A stretch of DNA of 64,000 nucleotides, from assembly GCF_043195095.1 (NCBI RefSeq), contig NZ_JBAFWN010000001.1. The stretch is one strand, 5' to 3'. The DNA is from NCEH01 sp043195095. Its GTDB lineage: Bacteria; Pseudomonadota; Alphaproteobacteria; Rhizobiales; Xanthobacteraceae. Shown here in pieces: positions 1 through 10,195 of this stretch. The notes under the pieces were generated by a model. The model ran no database searches, was not told where the DNA came from, and saw only the letters and a program-made list of their open reading frames with translations. Every line of letters starts with the position of its first letter. Positions within the stretch are counted from its first letter, which is position 1. The position numbers and the translations under genes were made by a program.

Positions 1-1
1 C

Positions 2-3000
2 ACGCTGACGCTCACGGGAAACAACACCTACACGGGCAACACGATCGTATCCGGCGGCCTGCTCCAGATCGGCGATGGCGGGACCTCCGGCTGGATCACC
101 GGCGATGTGATCACGAATTCCGGCGGCAATTCCGGGGGGGTGGTCTTCAACCGTTCCGATGATGTCACCTTCAACAACACCGTGGGCGGCAGCGGCACGC
201 TGGAGCAGAGAGGACCGGGAACGCTGACGCTGACCGGGTCCAACATGCTGAGCGGGACGACGTCAGTGACCGGCGGCACGCTGAAGCTGACCGGCAGCCT
301 CTTCGGCGGCCCCGTGGATGTGAAGAGCGGCGGCACGCTGCTCGGCACCTCCACGGGCATGATCTTCGGCAGCACAACGATCGAGAACGGCGGCACGCTT
401 TCGGCGGCGAGCGGCACCTTCTTCCAGATCAAGGACCTTTCGTTCGATAACACCTCGAACTTCGCGGTCGCGGTCGGAGCGCCGTCTTCCACGGGCGCTG
501 TGTATGCGGACGGCGCGCTGACGCTGGACGGGGCGCTTCAGCTCACCACCGGCGCCGGCTTCGCCTCCGGCACCTACCGGCTGATTGATTTCACCGGAGC
601 ACTCACCGACAACGGCATGACGGTCGCCTCGCCGGCCCATTCGCTCTACGCGATCGACACCGCAACCACCGGTCAGGTGAACCTCGTGGTGGCGCTCGGC
701 CAATGGTGGAACGGCACCGACACCACGGGCGGCTCCGGCGTTGTCGGGGGCAGCGGCACGTGGAACGTCCAGGCGGGGACCACGAACTGGACCAAGGCGG
801 ACGGAAGCACCGCCGACGCGTGGGGCCAGAGGGGCCTTGCCATCTTCGATGGAACCGCAGGCACGGTGACGATCGACGGCACGGTGAATCCGCAGGTTGC
901 GGGCCTTGAATTCATCACCCCCGGCTATGTGGTGCAAGGCGCGACGCCGGGGCGGGCGATCCAGCTCGTGGCGCTGGCCGACGGCTATGTCCCGCAGATT
1001 TCCGTGGCCGAAGGCGAAGCCACGATCTCCGCCGGCCTGGGCGGTGGCGCAGGCTTCGAGAAGACCGGCACGGGCACGTTGCACCTGACGCGGGCGAACA
1101 CGATCGAGGGCGAGGCGACGGTCTCCGCCGGCACGCTCCGGTTCAGCGGCGGCGCGAGTTTGGGAGGCTCGATCGTCGTCAAGTCCGGGGCGGCCCTTGT
1201 GGCCGATTCCGGGGCGACCGGCGGGGCAACGTTGGGCCTGACCGTGGAAAACGGCGGCACGCTCAAGATGGAAGCGGACGGCATGAGCCAATTGTCCGTC
1301 GGCAGCCTGACCCTTGGGACCACATCGGTGGTCAATATCGGCCTCGGCGCGCCATCGACCATGGCTGCGCTCACGACCGGAAACGGCGCACTGACCGTTG
1401 CCGGCACGCTGAACCTCATTGAGCGTGACGGCTACAGCTCCGGCACCTATCGGCTGTTCGATTATGGCGGCCAGCTCACCAATAACGGACTGGCGCTCGG
1501 GACGACGCAGCAATATTCGCTGACCGCGCTTGATTACGGGACCACCGGCCAGGTGAACCTTCAGGTCGCCGCCGCCCAGTGGTGGAATGGTTCGACCGTT
1601 ACCCCGGGTTCAAGCGTGCAGGGCGGCGACGGCACCTGGACCGTGACCAATTCCAACATGAACTGGACCAACGCGACCGGCAGCACGGCCAACGCCTGGA
1701 CCCAGGGCAGCGTCGCCGTCTTCGCGGGCACCGCAGGAACAGTCACGCTCAGCGGCGCCACCGATCCCCAGGTGGCCGGGATGTACTTCCTCACCTCCGG
1801 CTACGCGATCACGGACGGCGCGATCTCCCTCGCGGGATTCAACGGGCAGGCGCCGGTCATCACGGTGGGGGACTCAACGCCCGAGACGGCCGGCTTCACC
1901 GCAAGCATTGCCTCCGACCTGAGCAGCTCGGCGGGCCTCGTCAAGGCCGGCGCGGGCACGTTGACGCTCACGGGCGGCAACGCCATCACCGGAGACACGG
2001 TGGTCTCGGCCGGTTCGCTCACCTTCGCGGGTGGCACGTCGACGGCGCAGACCTTCTATGTGGGGCGTGATGCCGGAACATCGGCTTCCGCTACGGTAAC
2101 CGGTGCCACGACGAGCCTCGATCTCGGCGGCTCAAACCTGTATGTGGGCTATCAGGGCACCGGCTCGCTCACCATCTCGGACGGCGCGGGCCTGATGTCG
2201 TCTTCGGGATATATCGGCAACGACAGCGGAGCCGTCGGACACGTCACCGTCACGGGGGCGGGGTCGCATTGGAATCTCAGCAACTATCTCTATGTGGGGA
2301 GTGACGGCACCGGCACCCTGGAGATTTCCGGCGGCGCCTCCGTGACCGCGACCTATGCGCGGGTCGGCTATTATGACTATGGCGATGGCGCCAACGGCGC
2401 GCTGACGATCACGGGTCCCGGCTCGTCGCTGAATCTGGGAACCGGCGAGCTGGATGTCGGCTATTACAACAGTGGCTCGGTGACCGTCTCCAACGGAGCG
2501 ACGCTCACCACCGGCATCGCCTATATCGGCGTCTATAACGGCTATTACGGGCCATACAGCGGCACCGTGACGGTGACCGGTGCCGGCTCGACCTGGGACC
2601 TCAACGGCCAGGAACTGATCCTCGGCTACGAGTACGACGGATCGAAGGGCACGCTGATCGTTTCCGATGGCGGCAAGGTCACCTCGGGTACCGTAACCCT
2701 TGGTTATTATGACATCACCCAGGGCTTCGTCACGGTGACGGGCGCGGGCTCGATGCTCGATGCCGGCAACAACGGCTTCTATGCAGGCTATTACGGCGAC
2801 GGCACCATCGCCGTCTCGGACGGTGGCACGATCCTGAGCGGCGACCTCTATCTCGGCAACGATTCCGGGCGGAGCGGCACCTTGACCGTGAGCGGCGCCG
2901 GGTCGTCCTTCAATGTCGGAACCGCCAGCATCTATATGGGCGAGTATGGCAGCAACGGCAGCATCACCGTGGAGAGCGGCGGTGCGGTTACGGCGGGCCA

Positions 3001-6000
3001 GATCGTCAAGGACGCCGCCGCCGCCAGCGCATTGATCACCCTCGACGGCGGCACCCTGCGCGCGGCTGCGACCCAGGCGGATTTCCTCTCCGGCTTCGCG
3101 GCGGGGGACATCACGCTCGCGGCGGGGGGTGGCACCATCGACACGAACGGCTTCGACATCGGCGTGGCGAGCGTGCTCGGCGGCACCGGCGGTTTGACGA
3201 AGGACGGTCTCGGAACCCTGACCCTCACCGCCGACAATACCTATTCCGGGATCACGACGGTTTCGGCCGGAACGCTCCAGATCGGCAACGGCGGCATCTC
3301 CGGCTCGGTGGCGGGGGCCATCGCCAACAGCGCGACGGTCGTCTTCAATCGGTCCGACGACGTGACCGCGTCCGGTGCGATCACGGGAACCGGTGCGCTG
3401 GTCCAGCAAGGGCCGGGCAAGCTGACCCTCGTGGGGGCGAACAGCGCGGCTGCGGGAACGACGGTGTCCGGGGGCACGCTGGAAATCCTGACCGGCGTAA
3501 GCCTCGCCAGCGACATCGTCGTGGGATCGGGCGGCACGCTGCAAGGGGAGACGAGCGGCACCGCCGGCGCCTCGGTCACCGGCACGGTGAGCGTGCAGGA
3601 CGGTGGCACGCTGCGTGCGGCTCCCACCAGCACGGCGGGATTGTACGGGCTCTCAATGACGGCCCTGACCCTGTCGAGCGGCGCCAATGTGGATGTGATC
3701 CTCGGGTCAAACACCGGCGTCGGCGTCCTCTCGACAGGCAGCCTCACGCTGGATGGCGTGCTGAACGTGACCAACGCGGGGGGCATGTCGCTCGGCGTGT
3801 ACCGCATCATCGACTACACGACGCTGACGGCGGACAACGGACTGGTCCTGGGGGCCACGCCGACCGATTTTGCCTACACCATCCAGGTGGTGCCGAACCA
3901 GGTGAACCTGACGGTTCTCGCGGGCGACATGCTGTACTGGAACGGGTCGACAACGACGCCCGACGGCACCATTCATGGTGGCAGCGGGACCTGGACGGCG
4001 AGCCCGTCCGATGCCAACTGGCTGACCTCCCCGCTGAACCAGTCGCGGGCCTGGAACAGCCAGTTCGCGGTATTTGCCGGCACGCCCGGCACGGTGACCG
4101 TGGACAATACGGCCGGGGCGGTCTCGACCACCGGCATGCAGTTCATGGTGGACGGCTACGACGTGGACAGCGGCACGATCACGCTCGCCGCCACCTCCGG
4201 CCAGACCCAGGTGCGCGTGGGCGATGGCACGAGCGCGGGCGCGGGCTATGTGGCGACCATCGGTTCCGTCCTGGCCGGCACGACCGGGCTTGAGAAGACC
4301 GATCTCGGCACGCTGATCCTCACCGGTGCAAACACCTACACGGGCGGCACCACGGTGACGCAGGGCACGGTGCAGATCGGCGATGGCGGGACCACCGGCT
4401 CCATCCTGGGCGATGTGGCGGTGGCGACGGGCGGAACGCTGGCCTTCAACCGCAATGATGTGGTCACCTTCAGCGGGGCGGTGTCCGGCGCGGGCGGGCT
4501 GACGCAGGCCGGCACGGGCACGCTGATCCTCACCGCGGCCAACACCTATACCGGCACCACGACCATTTCGGCCGGTACACTGCAGGTGGGCGATGGCGGC
4601 ACGTCCGGTTCGCTGACGGGGCCGGTGCTGAACAACAGCGCGCTGGTTTTCAACCGCTCCGATGCCAGCAGCTTCGCGGGCGCGATCTCGGGCACGGGTA
4701 CGCTGGCGAAGAGCGGAGCGGGCACGCTGACGCTGTCCGGCACCAACAGCTTCACCGGCGCGACGACGGTCTCCGGCGGCACGCTGGCCCTGATGGGCGG
4801 CTCTTCCCTGGCCGACGGGGCGCGCCTGACGGTGGCCTCTGGTGCCGGGCTTGAACTGGTGGACGCGAACGAGACGGTGGGCTCGCTGGCCGGCGCTGGC
4901 GACATCGTCCTCAACAGCTACTGCCTGACCACCGGCGGCGACGGCACGAGCTCGACGTTCTCTGGCGGGATCTCGGGCTCCGGCTGCGTCACCAAGACTG
5001 GCGCTGGGACGCTGACGCTGACCGGCACCAACACCTATTCCGGAACGACAACGGTTTCGGAAGGCGCGATCCAGGTGACGGCGGCGGCGAACCTTGGAAC
5101 CGGGCCGCTGGCCCTGGTTGGCGCGGGAACGCTCCAGGCAAGCGGCACCTTCACCTTGGCCAACGAGGTCTCGCTGACACCCGCCTCGGGTAGCGGCGGC
5201 GGCACCATCGCGGTGGATCCGGCGCGGACGCTGACGGTTTCGGGCATCATCTCCGGCACCGGTGCGCTGACGAAATCCGGGACCGGCACGCTGGTCTTGA
5301 CCGGCGCCAACACCTTCTCCGGCGCGACCACGGTCGATGCCGGGACACTGGAGATCGCCGGCGGCTCCTCGCTCTCCGACACCGCGCGCCTGACGGTGGC
5401 AAGCGGAGCGCTGGTCAACCTCACCGACGCGGATGAGACGGTGGGCTCGCTGGCGGGCGCGGGCGACATCACCCTGAACAGCCACTGCCTGACGGCCGGA
5501 GGCGACGGTTCGAGCTCGACCTTCAGCGGCAGCATGACGGGTCCCGGCTGCCTGTCCAAGACGGGCGCGGGCACGCTCACCCTCACCGGCACCAACACGC
5601 TGACAGGTCCGACCACCATCTCCGGCGGCGCGGTCCAGGTTACCGCCGCCAGCGCTCTGGGCAGCGGAGCGCTGGCGCTCCAGGGTCCCGGCACGCTGCG
5701 CGCGAGCGACACCTTCACCTATGGCTCGGCCATCTCGCTCACCCCGCTCTCGGGCGTCGGCGGCGGCACGTTCGACGTCGACGATACCAAGACGCTGACG
5801 CTCACGGGAACGATCACCGGGCTCGGCGACCTCGCCAAGACCGGCACCGGCACGCTCGTGATCTCCGGCACGAACAGCTACAGCGGCGCGACGAATGTGA
5901 ATGTCGGCACGCTCATCGCCGAGGGCGGCAATGCGCTCGGCGACGAAAGCGCGGTGAACGTGGCATCGGGCGCGACCTTGATCCTGCGGCCGAGCGGGAC

Positions 6001-9000
6001 CGAGAGCGTGGGCTCGATCGCCGGCGCGGGCGCCATTACGCTGGACGGCACACGTCTCGCCGCAGGTGGCAACAACAGCTCGACCACCTTCTCCGGCGTG
6101 ATGGACGGCTCGGGCGGCCTCGACAAGGACGGCACCGGGACCCTGACGCTGAGCGGCGCCAACACCTATACGGGCGCGACCAATGTCAATGCCGGCACCC
6201 TCGCCGTGACCGGCAGCGTGGCGGGCGACATCTATGTGTACGACCAGGCGACGCTGGCCGGCACGGGAACCGTCGCGCAGACGGTGCACGTGCTCTCGGG
6301 CGGCACGCTGGCGGGCGTGCAGCCGACCGGGCTCACCATGGGGGCGCTGGACATGCAGTCCGGCGCGAACATGAACGTCACCCTGGGCTCCCCGATGGGC
6401 GGCGGCGTGTTCACCGTGAACGGCAACGTCACGCTGGACGGCACGTTGAACGTCACCCCCAGCACCGGCTTCGGCATCGGCATCTATCGGGTGGTCAGCT
6501 ATAGCGGCACGCTGACCGACAACGGCCTGGAAGTCGGCGCACTGTCGGGCGGGCTGCTGGGCGGCGTGCAGACCGCAGTGGCCGGGCAAGTCAACCTGGT
6601 GGTCGACGATCCCAACAGCCCGATCCTGTTCTGGAACGGGTCCACCACCACCCCCACGCAGACCGTGGTGGGCGGCACCGGCACCTGGACGGCTTCGACC
6701 CAGACCAATTGGATCAATGCCTCGGGCACCATTTCGCGCGAATGGAACAGCGGCTTCGCGATATTCCAGGGGACGGCGGGCACCGTGACGGTCTCCTCCA
6801 TCAACGGACCGGTCTCGGCGGTCGGCATGCAGTTCGTCGACAGCGGCTATGAGGTGACCGGCGAGCAGATCCTGCTCACGGGCACGGGCCCCGCGACCAT
6901 CCGCGTGGGCGACGGCACCAGCGCAGGTGCCGCGACGGTGGCGACCATCTCCAGTGTCCTCGCCGGTACCACCGGCATCGACAAGGGCGATCTCGGCACC
7001 CTCGTGCTCACCGGCGCCAACACCTATACCGGCGGGACCACCATCTCCGGCGGCACATTGCAGATCGGCGATGGCGGGACCACCGGCTCGATCCTCGGCG
7101 ACGTGGTCAACAATGCGACGCTGGCCTTCAACCTCTCCGGCACGACGAGCTTCGATGGTGTGATCTCGGGCACGGGCGCTGTGACCCAGATCGGGTCCGG
7201 CACCCTCACCCTCACCGGTGCGAACAGCTATTCCGGCGGCACCACGGTGGCCGGCGGAACGCTGCGCCTCTTGTCGGAACAGGCGCTCGGCACGGGCGGG
7301 CTGACGTTGCAGCGCGGCACCACCCTCCAGGCCAGCGGCAGCTTCACCTTTGGCGGGGCGGTCGCCCTGTCGAATGTCGGCGCCAGCGCGTTGGATGCGA
7401 CCATCCTCGTCGATCCGAGCCAGACCCTCACGATCGCCGGCGTGATCTCCGGCAGCGGCGGCTTCGAGAAAACCGGGACCGGAACCCTGATCCTGACGGG
7501 GAACAATAGCTATACCGGCCTCACCACCATCTCGGCGGGCGTGCTGCAAATCGGCAATGGCGGAACAAGCGGCGCCATCGCCGGCGATGTGGTGAACAAT
7601 GCCAGCCTGGTGTTCAACCGGTCCGACACCTATGCCTTCACAGGCTCCATCACCGGCTCGGGCGACGTGAGCTTCACGGGCGGCGGCATGGTGTTGTTCT
7701 CCTCGCCCTATACGGGTGCGGTGGGCGTGAATGACACGATGGTCCAGCTCCAGGCCGGCACCACCACGAGTTCCCCCTTCACCATCAACAGCGGCGGCGT
7801 GCTGGGTGGCACGGCGACCATCGGCGGCTTGACGGTGAATGCCGGCGGCACGGCGGCTCCGGGCTATTCGCCCGGCACCCTCACGGTCAACGGCGCTGTC
7901 GCCTTCAATGCCGGCTCGGTCTATTCGGTGGACGTGACGCCCCAGGGCGCCCACGATCTCATCATCGCTTCCGGCAACGTGACGCTCTCGTCCGGCGCCA
8001 CGGTGCAGGTGAATGCGGTGCCGGGACGCTATGCCTCGCAGAGCATCGTTCCCATCATCACCACCTCAGGGACGGTGAGCGGCACGTTCGGCAGCGTGAG
8101 CTCCGACTACGCCTTCCTCCAGCCGACGCTGTCCTACGACCTCCAGAACGTCTATCTCGGCCTCGTCTATACCGGCGCGAACTTCATCGACTATGCCACC
8201 ACGCCCAACCAGGCGAATGTCGCGGTCGCCGCGCAGGCCCTGAGCAATGGCAACCCGGTGTTCGAGGCGATCTTCTCGCTGGCGCAATCGGCGGTGGCTC
8301 CGGCCTTCAACCAGCTGTCCGGCGAGATCTATCCGTCGGTCAACACGGTGATCCAGCAGGAGTCGATCTATCTGCGGGATGCGGTCGGCGTGCGGCTGCG
8401 CCAGGCGGGGATGGAAAGCGCCGGCGCGGGGGCCCTATCCTATGCGGCGAAGGCAGCGGGGCCGGCAACGGCGAAGCTGAGCCAGGATCTGACCCCGACC
8501 TTGTGGGCGCAGGGCTATGGCGGCTGGGGCAACGCCTTCGGCAACGGCAATGCGGCAAGCATCTCCTCGTCGGTGGGCGGCTTCTTCGCCGGCCTCGATG
8601 CGGCGATCCTCGAGAACGTCAGGGCCGGTGTCGTGGCCGGCTTCAGCCAGACGCAGCTCGACGTGAACGCCCGCTCGTCCTCCGGCTCCATGGACAATTA
8701 CGACGTCGGCTTCTACCTGGGCGGGCAGTTCGGCGCGCTCGGGCTGCGGGGCGGCGTGTCCTACACCTGGCATGACATCCAGGTGGATCGCACCATCGCT
8801 TTCCCGGGCTTTGCCGGATCGGCAAGCGGCGGCTACACGCTCGGAACCACGCAGGTGTTCGGCGAGGCCGGTTACCGCATGACCTTCGGCGGCTATGACG
8901 TGGAGCCGTTCGCGGGTCTCGCCTATGTCAACCTGTCCGGCGGCGCGACCTCCGAGACCGGCTTCGGCGGCGCGGGGCTTGCGGTGGATGTGGACGGGCA

Positions 9001-9319
9001 GAGCACACTCTACAGCACCCTCGGCGTGCGTGCGGCCACCGCCCTGACCCTCGGCGGCCGCGCCCTGACGCCGAGCATGACCCTCGGCTGGCAGCATGCC
9101 TTCGGCGATACCGGCTCGGCGGCCAGCATGCAGTTCCTCAGCGGCGCCGCGCCGTTCCAGGTGCAAGGCGTGCCGATCGCGCAGGATACGCTGATCATGG
9201 GAGCGGGACTGGCCTATGCCCTGTCCGATCTCGCGACCATCCAGGTCAATTATTCCGGCCAGATCGCGTCGGAGGCGAGTCAGAACGCCTTCAGCGCGCA
9301 ATTCTCACTGAGATTCTAA
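2..9319 (+). CDS. Giant autotransporter adhesin (type Va), 5' end outside the window
   Basis: The frame is open from the first codon in the window, so at least 3,100 residues are seen and the N-terminus and signal peptide are missing. The passenger is built of autotransporter-associated beta-strand repeats (pattern GTGTLTLTGANTYTGxT..AGTLQ) that should form a long beta-helix. Four copies of a W-NG-rich module (starting near 700, 1577, 3932 and 6626, containing WNG...GTW...F.GT.GTVT) alternate with them. A distinct Tyr/Gly-rich block at about 2050-3010 resembles the T5SS/PEP-CTERM-associated repeat (VTGAGS..., SDGG, LGNDSG). The last 280 or so residues (from about 8480) are an autotransporter beta-barrel starting WAQGYGGWG and ending FSLRF, with the terminal Phe expected for BAM-dependent insertion. 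Likely role is cell-surface adhesion or biofilm formation; ligand unknown. No passenger protease or lipase domain is visible. Confidence 0.93.
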   Translation, partial: TLTLTGNNTYTGNTIVSGGLLQIGDGGTSGWITGDVITNSGGNSGGVVFNRSDDVTFNNTVGGSGTLEQRGPGTLTLTGSNMLSGTTSVTGGTLKLTGSLFGGPVDVKSGGTLLGTSTGMIFGSTTIENGGTLSAASGTFFQIKDLSFDNTSNFAVAVGAPSSTGAVYADGALTLDGALQLTTGAGFASGTYRLIDFTGALTDNGMTVASPAHSLYAIDTATTGQVNLVVALGQWWNGTDTTGGSGVVGGSGTWNVQAGTTNWTKADGSTADAWGQRGLAIFDGTAGTVTIDGTVNPQVAGLEFITPGYVVQGATPGRAIQLVALADGYVPQISVAEGEATISAGLGGGAGFEKTGTGTLHLTRANTIEGEATVSAGTLRFSGGASLGGSIVVKSGAALVADSGATGGATLGLTVENGGTLKMEADGMSQLSVGSLTLGTTSVVNIGLGAPSTMAALTTGNGALTVAGTLNLIERDGYSSGTYRLFDYGGQLTNNGLALGTTQQYSLTALDYGTTGQVNLQVAAAQWWNGSTVTPGSSVQGGDGTWTVTNSNMNWTNATGSTANAWTQGSVAVFAGTAGTVTLSGATDPQVAGMYFLTSGYAITDGAISLAGFNGQAPVITVGDSTPETAGFTASIASDLSSSAGLVKAGAGTLTLTGGNAITGDTVVSAGSLTFAGGTSTAQTFYVGRDAGTSASATVTGATTSLDLGGSNLYVGYQGTGSLTISDGAGLMSSSGYIGNDSGAVGHVTVTGAGSHWNLSNYLYVGSDGTGTLEISGGASVTATYARVGYYDYGDGANGALTITGPGSSLNLGTGELDVGYYNSGSVTVSNGATLTTGIAYIGVYNGYYGPYSGTVTVTGAGSTWDLNGQELILGYEYDGSKGTLIVSDGGKVTSGTVTLGYYDITQGFVTVTGAGSMLDAGNNGFYAGYYGDGTIAVSDGGTILSGDLYLGNDSGRSGTLTVSGAGSSFNVGTASIYMGEYGSNGSITVESGGAVTAGQIVKDAAAASALITLDGGTLRAAATQADFLSGFAAGDITLAAGGGTIDTNGFDIGVASVLGGTGGLTKDGLGTLTLTADNTYSGITTVSAGTLQIGNGGISGSVAGAIANSATVVFNRSDDVTASGAITGTGALVQQGPGKLTLVGANSAAAGTTVSGGTLEILTGVSLASDIVVGSGGTLQGETSGTAGASVTGTVSVQDGGTLRAAPTSTAGLYGLSMTALTLSSGANVDVILGSNTGVGVLSTGSLTLDGVLNVTNAGGMSLGVYRIIDYTTLTADNGLVLGATPTDFAYTIQVVPNQVNLTVLAGDMLYWNGSTTTPDGTIHGGSGTWTASPSDANWLTSPLNQSRAWNSQFAVFAGTPGTVTVDNTAGAVSTTGMQFMVDGYDVDSGTITLAATSGQTQVRVGDGTSAGAGYVATIGSVLAGTTGLEKTDLGTLILTGANTYTGGTTVTQGTVQIGDGGTTGSILGDVAVATGGTLAFNRNDVVTFSGAVSGAGGLTQAGTGTLILTAANTYTGTTTISAGTLQVGDGGTSGSLTGPVLNNSALVFNRSDASSFAGAISGTGTLAKSGAGTLTLSGTNSFTGATTVSGGTLALMGGSSLADGARLTVASGAGLELVDANETVGSLAGAGDIVLNSYCLTTGGDGTSSTFSGGISGSGCVTKTGAGTLTLTGTNTYSGTTTVSEGAIQVTAAANLGTGPLALVGAGTLQASGTFTLANEVSLTPASGSGGGTIAVDPARTLTVSGIISGTGALTKSGTGTLVLTGANTFSGATTVDAGTLEIAGGSSLSDTARLTVASGALVNLTDADETVGSLAGAGDITLNSHCLTAGGDGSSSTFSGSMTGPGCLSKTGAGTLTLTGTNTLTGPTTISGGAVQVTAASALGSGALALQGPGTLRASDTFTYGSAISLTPLSGVGGGTFDVDDTKTLTLTGTITGLGDLAKTGTGTLVISGTNSYSGATNVNVGTLIAEGGNALGDESAVNVASGATLILRPSGTESVGSIAGAGAITLDGTRLAAGGNNSSTTFSGVMDGSGGLDKDGTGTLTLSGANTYTGATNVNAGTLAVTGSVAGDIYVYDQATLAGTGTVAQTVHVLSGGTLAGVQPTGLTMGALDMQSGANMNVTLGSPMGGGVFTVNGNVTLDGTLNVTPSTGFGIGIYRVVSYSGTLTDNGLEVGALSGGLLGGVQTAVAGQVNLVVDDPNSPILFWNGSTTTPTQTVVGGTGTWTASTQTNWINASGTISREWNSGFAIFQGTAGTVTVSSINGPVSAVGMQFVDSGYEVTGEQILLTGTGPATIRVGDGTSAGAATVATISSVLAGTTGIDKGDLGTLVLTGANTYTGGTTISGGTLQIGDGGTTGSILGDVVNNATLAFNLSGTTSFDGVISGTGAVTQIGSGTLTLTGANSYSGGTTVAGGTLRLLSEQALGTGGLTLQRGTTLQASGSFTFGGAVALSNVGASALDATILVDPSQTLTIAGVISGSGGFEKTGTGTLILTGNNSYTGLTTISAGVLQIGNGGTSGAIAGDVVNNASLVFNRSDTYAFTGSITGSGDVSFTGGGMVLFSSPYTGAVGVNDTMVQLQAGTTTSSPFTINSGGVLGGTATIGGLTVNAGGTAAPGYSPGTLTVNGAVAFNAGSVYSVDVTPQGAHDLIIASGNVTLSSGATVQVNAVPGRYASQSIVPIITTSGTVSGTFGSVSSDYAFLQPTLSYDLQNVYLGLVYTGANFIDYATTPNQANVAVAAQALSNGNPVFEAIFSLAQSAVAPAFNQLSGEIYPSVNTVIQQESIYLRDAVGVRLRQAGMESAGAGALSYAAKAAGPATAKLSQDLTPTLWAQGYGGWGNAFGNGNAASISSSVGGFFAGLDAAILENVRAGVVAGFSQTQLDVNARSSSGSMDNYDVGFYLGGQFGALGLRGGVSYTWHDIQVDRTIAFPGFAGSASGGYTLGTTQVFGEAGYRMTFGGYDVEPFAGLAYVNLSGGATSETGFGGAGLAVDVDGQSTLYSTLGVRAATALTLGGRALTPSMTLGWQHAFGDTGSAASMQFLSGAAPFQVQGVPIAQDTLIMGAGLAYALSDLATIQVNYSGQIASEASQNAFSAQFSLRF

Positions 9320-9321
9320 TG

Positions 9322-9357
9322 CCCGCTGCCTATTTGCTCGCCGCACGGGGCAGCGGG
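9322..9357 (+). terminator. Stem-loop directly after the autotransporter gene
   Basis: Perfect 9-bp inverted repeat CCCGCTGCC / GGCAGCGGG with an 18-nt loop, starting 3 nt after the stop codon. There is no T-run, so it may act as a Rho-assisted or mRNA-stabilising hairpin rather than a classic intrinsic terminator. Confidence 0.5.
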
Positions 9358-9362
9358 ATAGT

Positions 9363-9394
9363 GCGAGCGGAGGTGGCCCCACCGCCTCCGCTCG
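9363..9394 (+). terminator. Second strong hairpin between the autotransporter and ialB-like genes
   Basis: Perfect 11-bp arms GCGAGCGGAGG / CCTCCGCTCGC with a 10-nt loop, 6 nt after the first hairpin. Together the two probably separate the autotransporter transcript from the IalB-family gene. Confidence 0.45.
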
Positions 9395-9485
9395 CCATCA
9401 AGGCGATCACCCACCACGCGGCAGGCCGGGGCGCACCGCCCCTGCCGGCCCGGTTTCCTTCCGTTCCAAGGTACGTAGAGCAAAA

Positions 9486-10094
9486 ATGATGCGTTCATTT
9501 CCCCTCGCCGCCCGCGCGGTCTTGATGATCGCCGGCGTACTGGGCGGCGGCTTGCTCGCCGAGGGTCAGTCCGCCCACGCCCAGTCCACGCAGGCCCAGC
9601 CGGCACAGTCCGCGCGTCCCGCCCCAACGACCCCGCCCGCGGCAGCCGCCGACCCTTCCCAACCCGCCGCAACGACCGCTACCTATCAGGACTGGCTGAT
9701 GCGCTGCGTGGCCCAGGCCGACAAGGCGCGCACCTGCGAGGTGGTTCAGAACCTGCAGGTTCAGGGCCAGGGGGTGGTCGCAAGCATCGCCGTCGGGCGC
9801 ACCGATCCCAAGGCCGGCATGAGCCTCGTCATCCAATTGCCCCAGGGCGTGTGGCTGCCGGCCGGCGTCAAGTTTCAAGTGAGCGAGAAGGCCAAGCCGC
9901 TCCAGCTCGAATTCAAGAAGTGCGCCCAGGCCTGCGTCGCCGAAGTCCAGCTTGACAGCGCAAGCGTCCAGGCCATGAAATCCGCCACGGAGCCCGGTAG
10001 CTTCACCTTCGAGGACGGCGCCCGCCACGCCGCGACGTTGCCGGTCTCCTTCAAGGGCTTCGGTCCGGCACTCGACGCCAGCATCAAGCCCTGA
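9486..10094 (+). CDS. IalB (invasion-associated locus B) family protein
   Basis: 202 residues. A Sec signal peptide (residues 1 to about 32, hydrophobic core then AHA) is followed by a Gln/Pro/Ala-rich linker (about 33-65) and the IalB domain starting at YQDWLMRCV. Paired cysteines (MRC...RTCEV, and KKCAQAC later) are typical of this exported family. IalB was described in Bartonella as linked to erythrocyte invasion, but homologues are widespread in non-pathogenic alphaproteobacteria as periplasmic proteins of unclear role. It follows the autotransporter on the same strand after two hairpins, so it is probably transcribed separately. Residues 1-2 are both Met; the first ATG is used. Confidence 0.85.
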   Translation: MMRSFPLAARAVLMIAGVLGGGLLAEGQSAHAQSTQAQPAQSARPAPTTPPAAAADPSQPAATTATYQDWLMRCVAQADKARTCEVVQNLQVQGQGVVASIAVGRTDPKAGMSLVIQLPQGVWLPAGVKFQVSEKAKPLQLEFKKCAQACVAEVQLDSASVQAMKSATEPGSFTFEDGARHAATLPVSFKGFGPALDASIKP

Positions 10095-10195
10095 GACAGC
10101 CGGGAACCGTTCGCACGCCGTCCCGTCCGGACAATGCTCCACTCCGCCGACGCGGGCCCAGCGCCCCGCCGGTACCCAACAGGAAGGTCGAACCC

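Noticed and set aside
3707..7954. A 1,415-residue open frame antisense to the autotransporter gene
   Set aside because: It is a shadow of the highly repetitive, GC-biased coding strand; its composition is Arg/Gly/Ala-rich low complexity with no domain, and the sense strand is clearly an autotransporter.
10106..10132. EcfG-type promoter before the SapC-family gene (GGAAC with CGTC 16 nt on)
   Set aside because: The -10 match is incomplete (CGTC, not CGTT) and there is no supporting stress gene context, unlike the pair at 42.4 kb.
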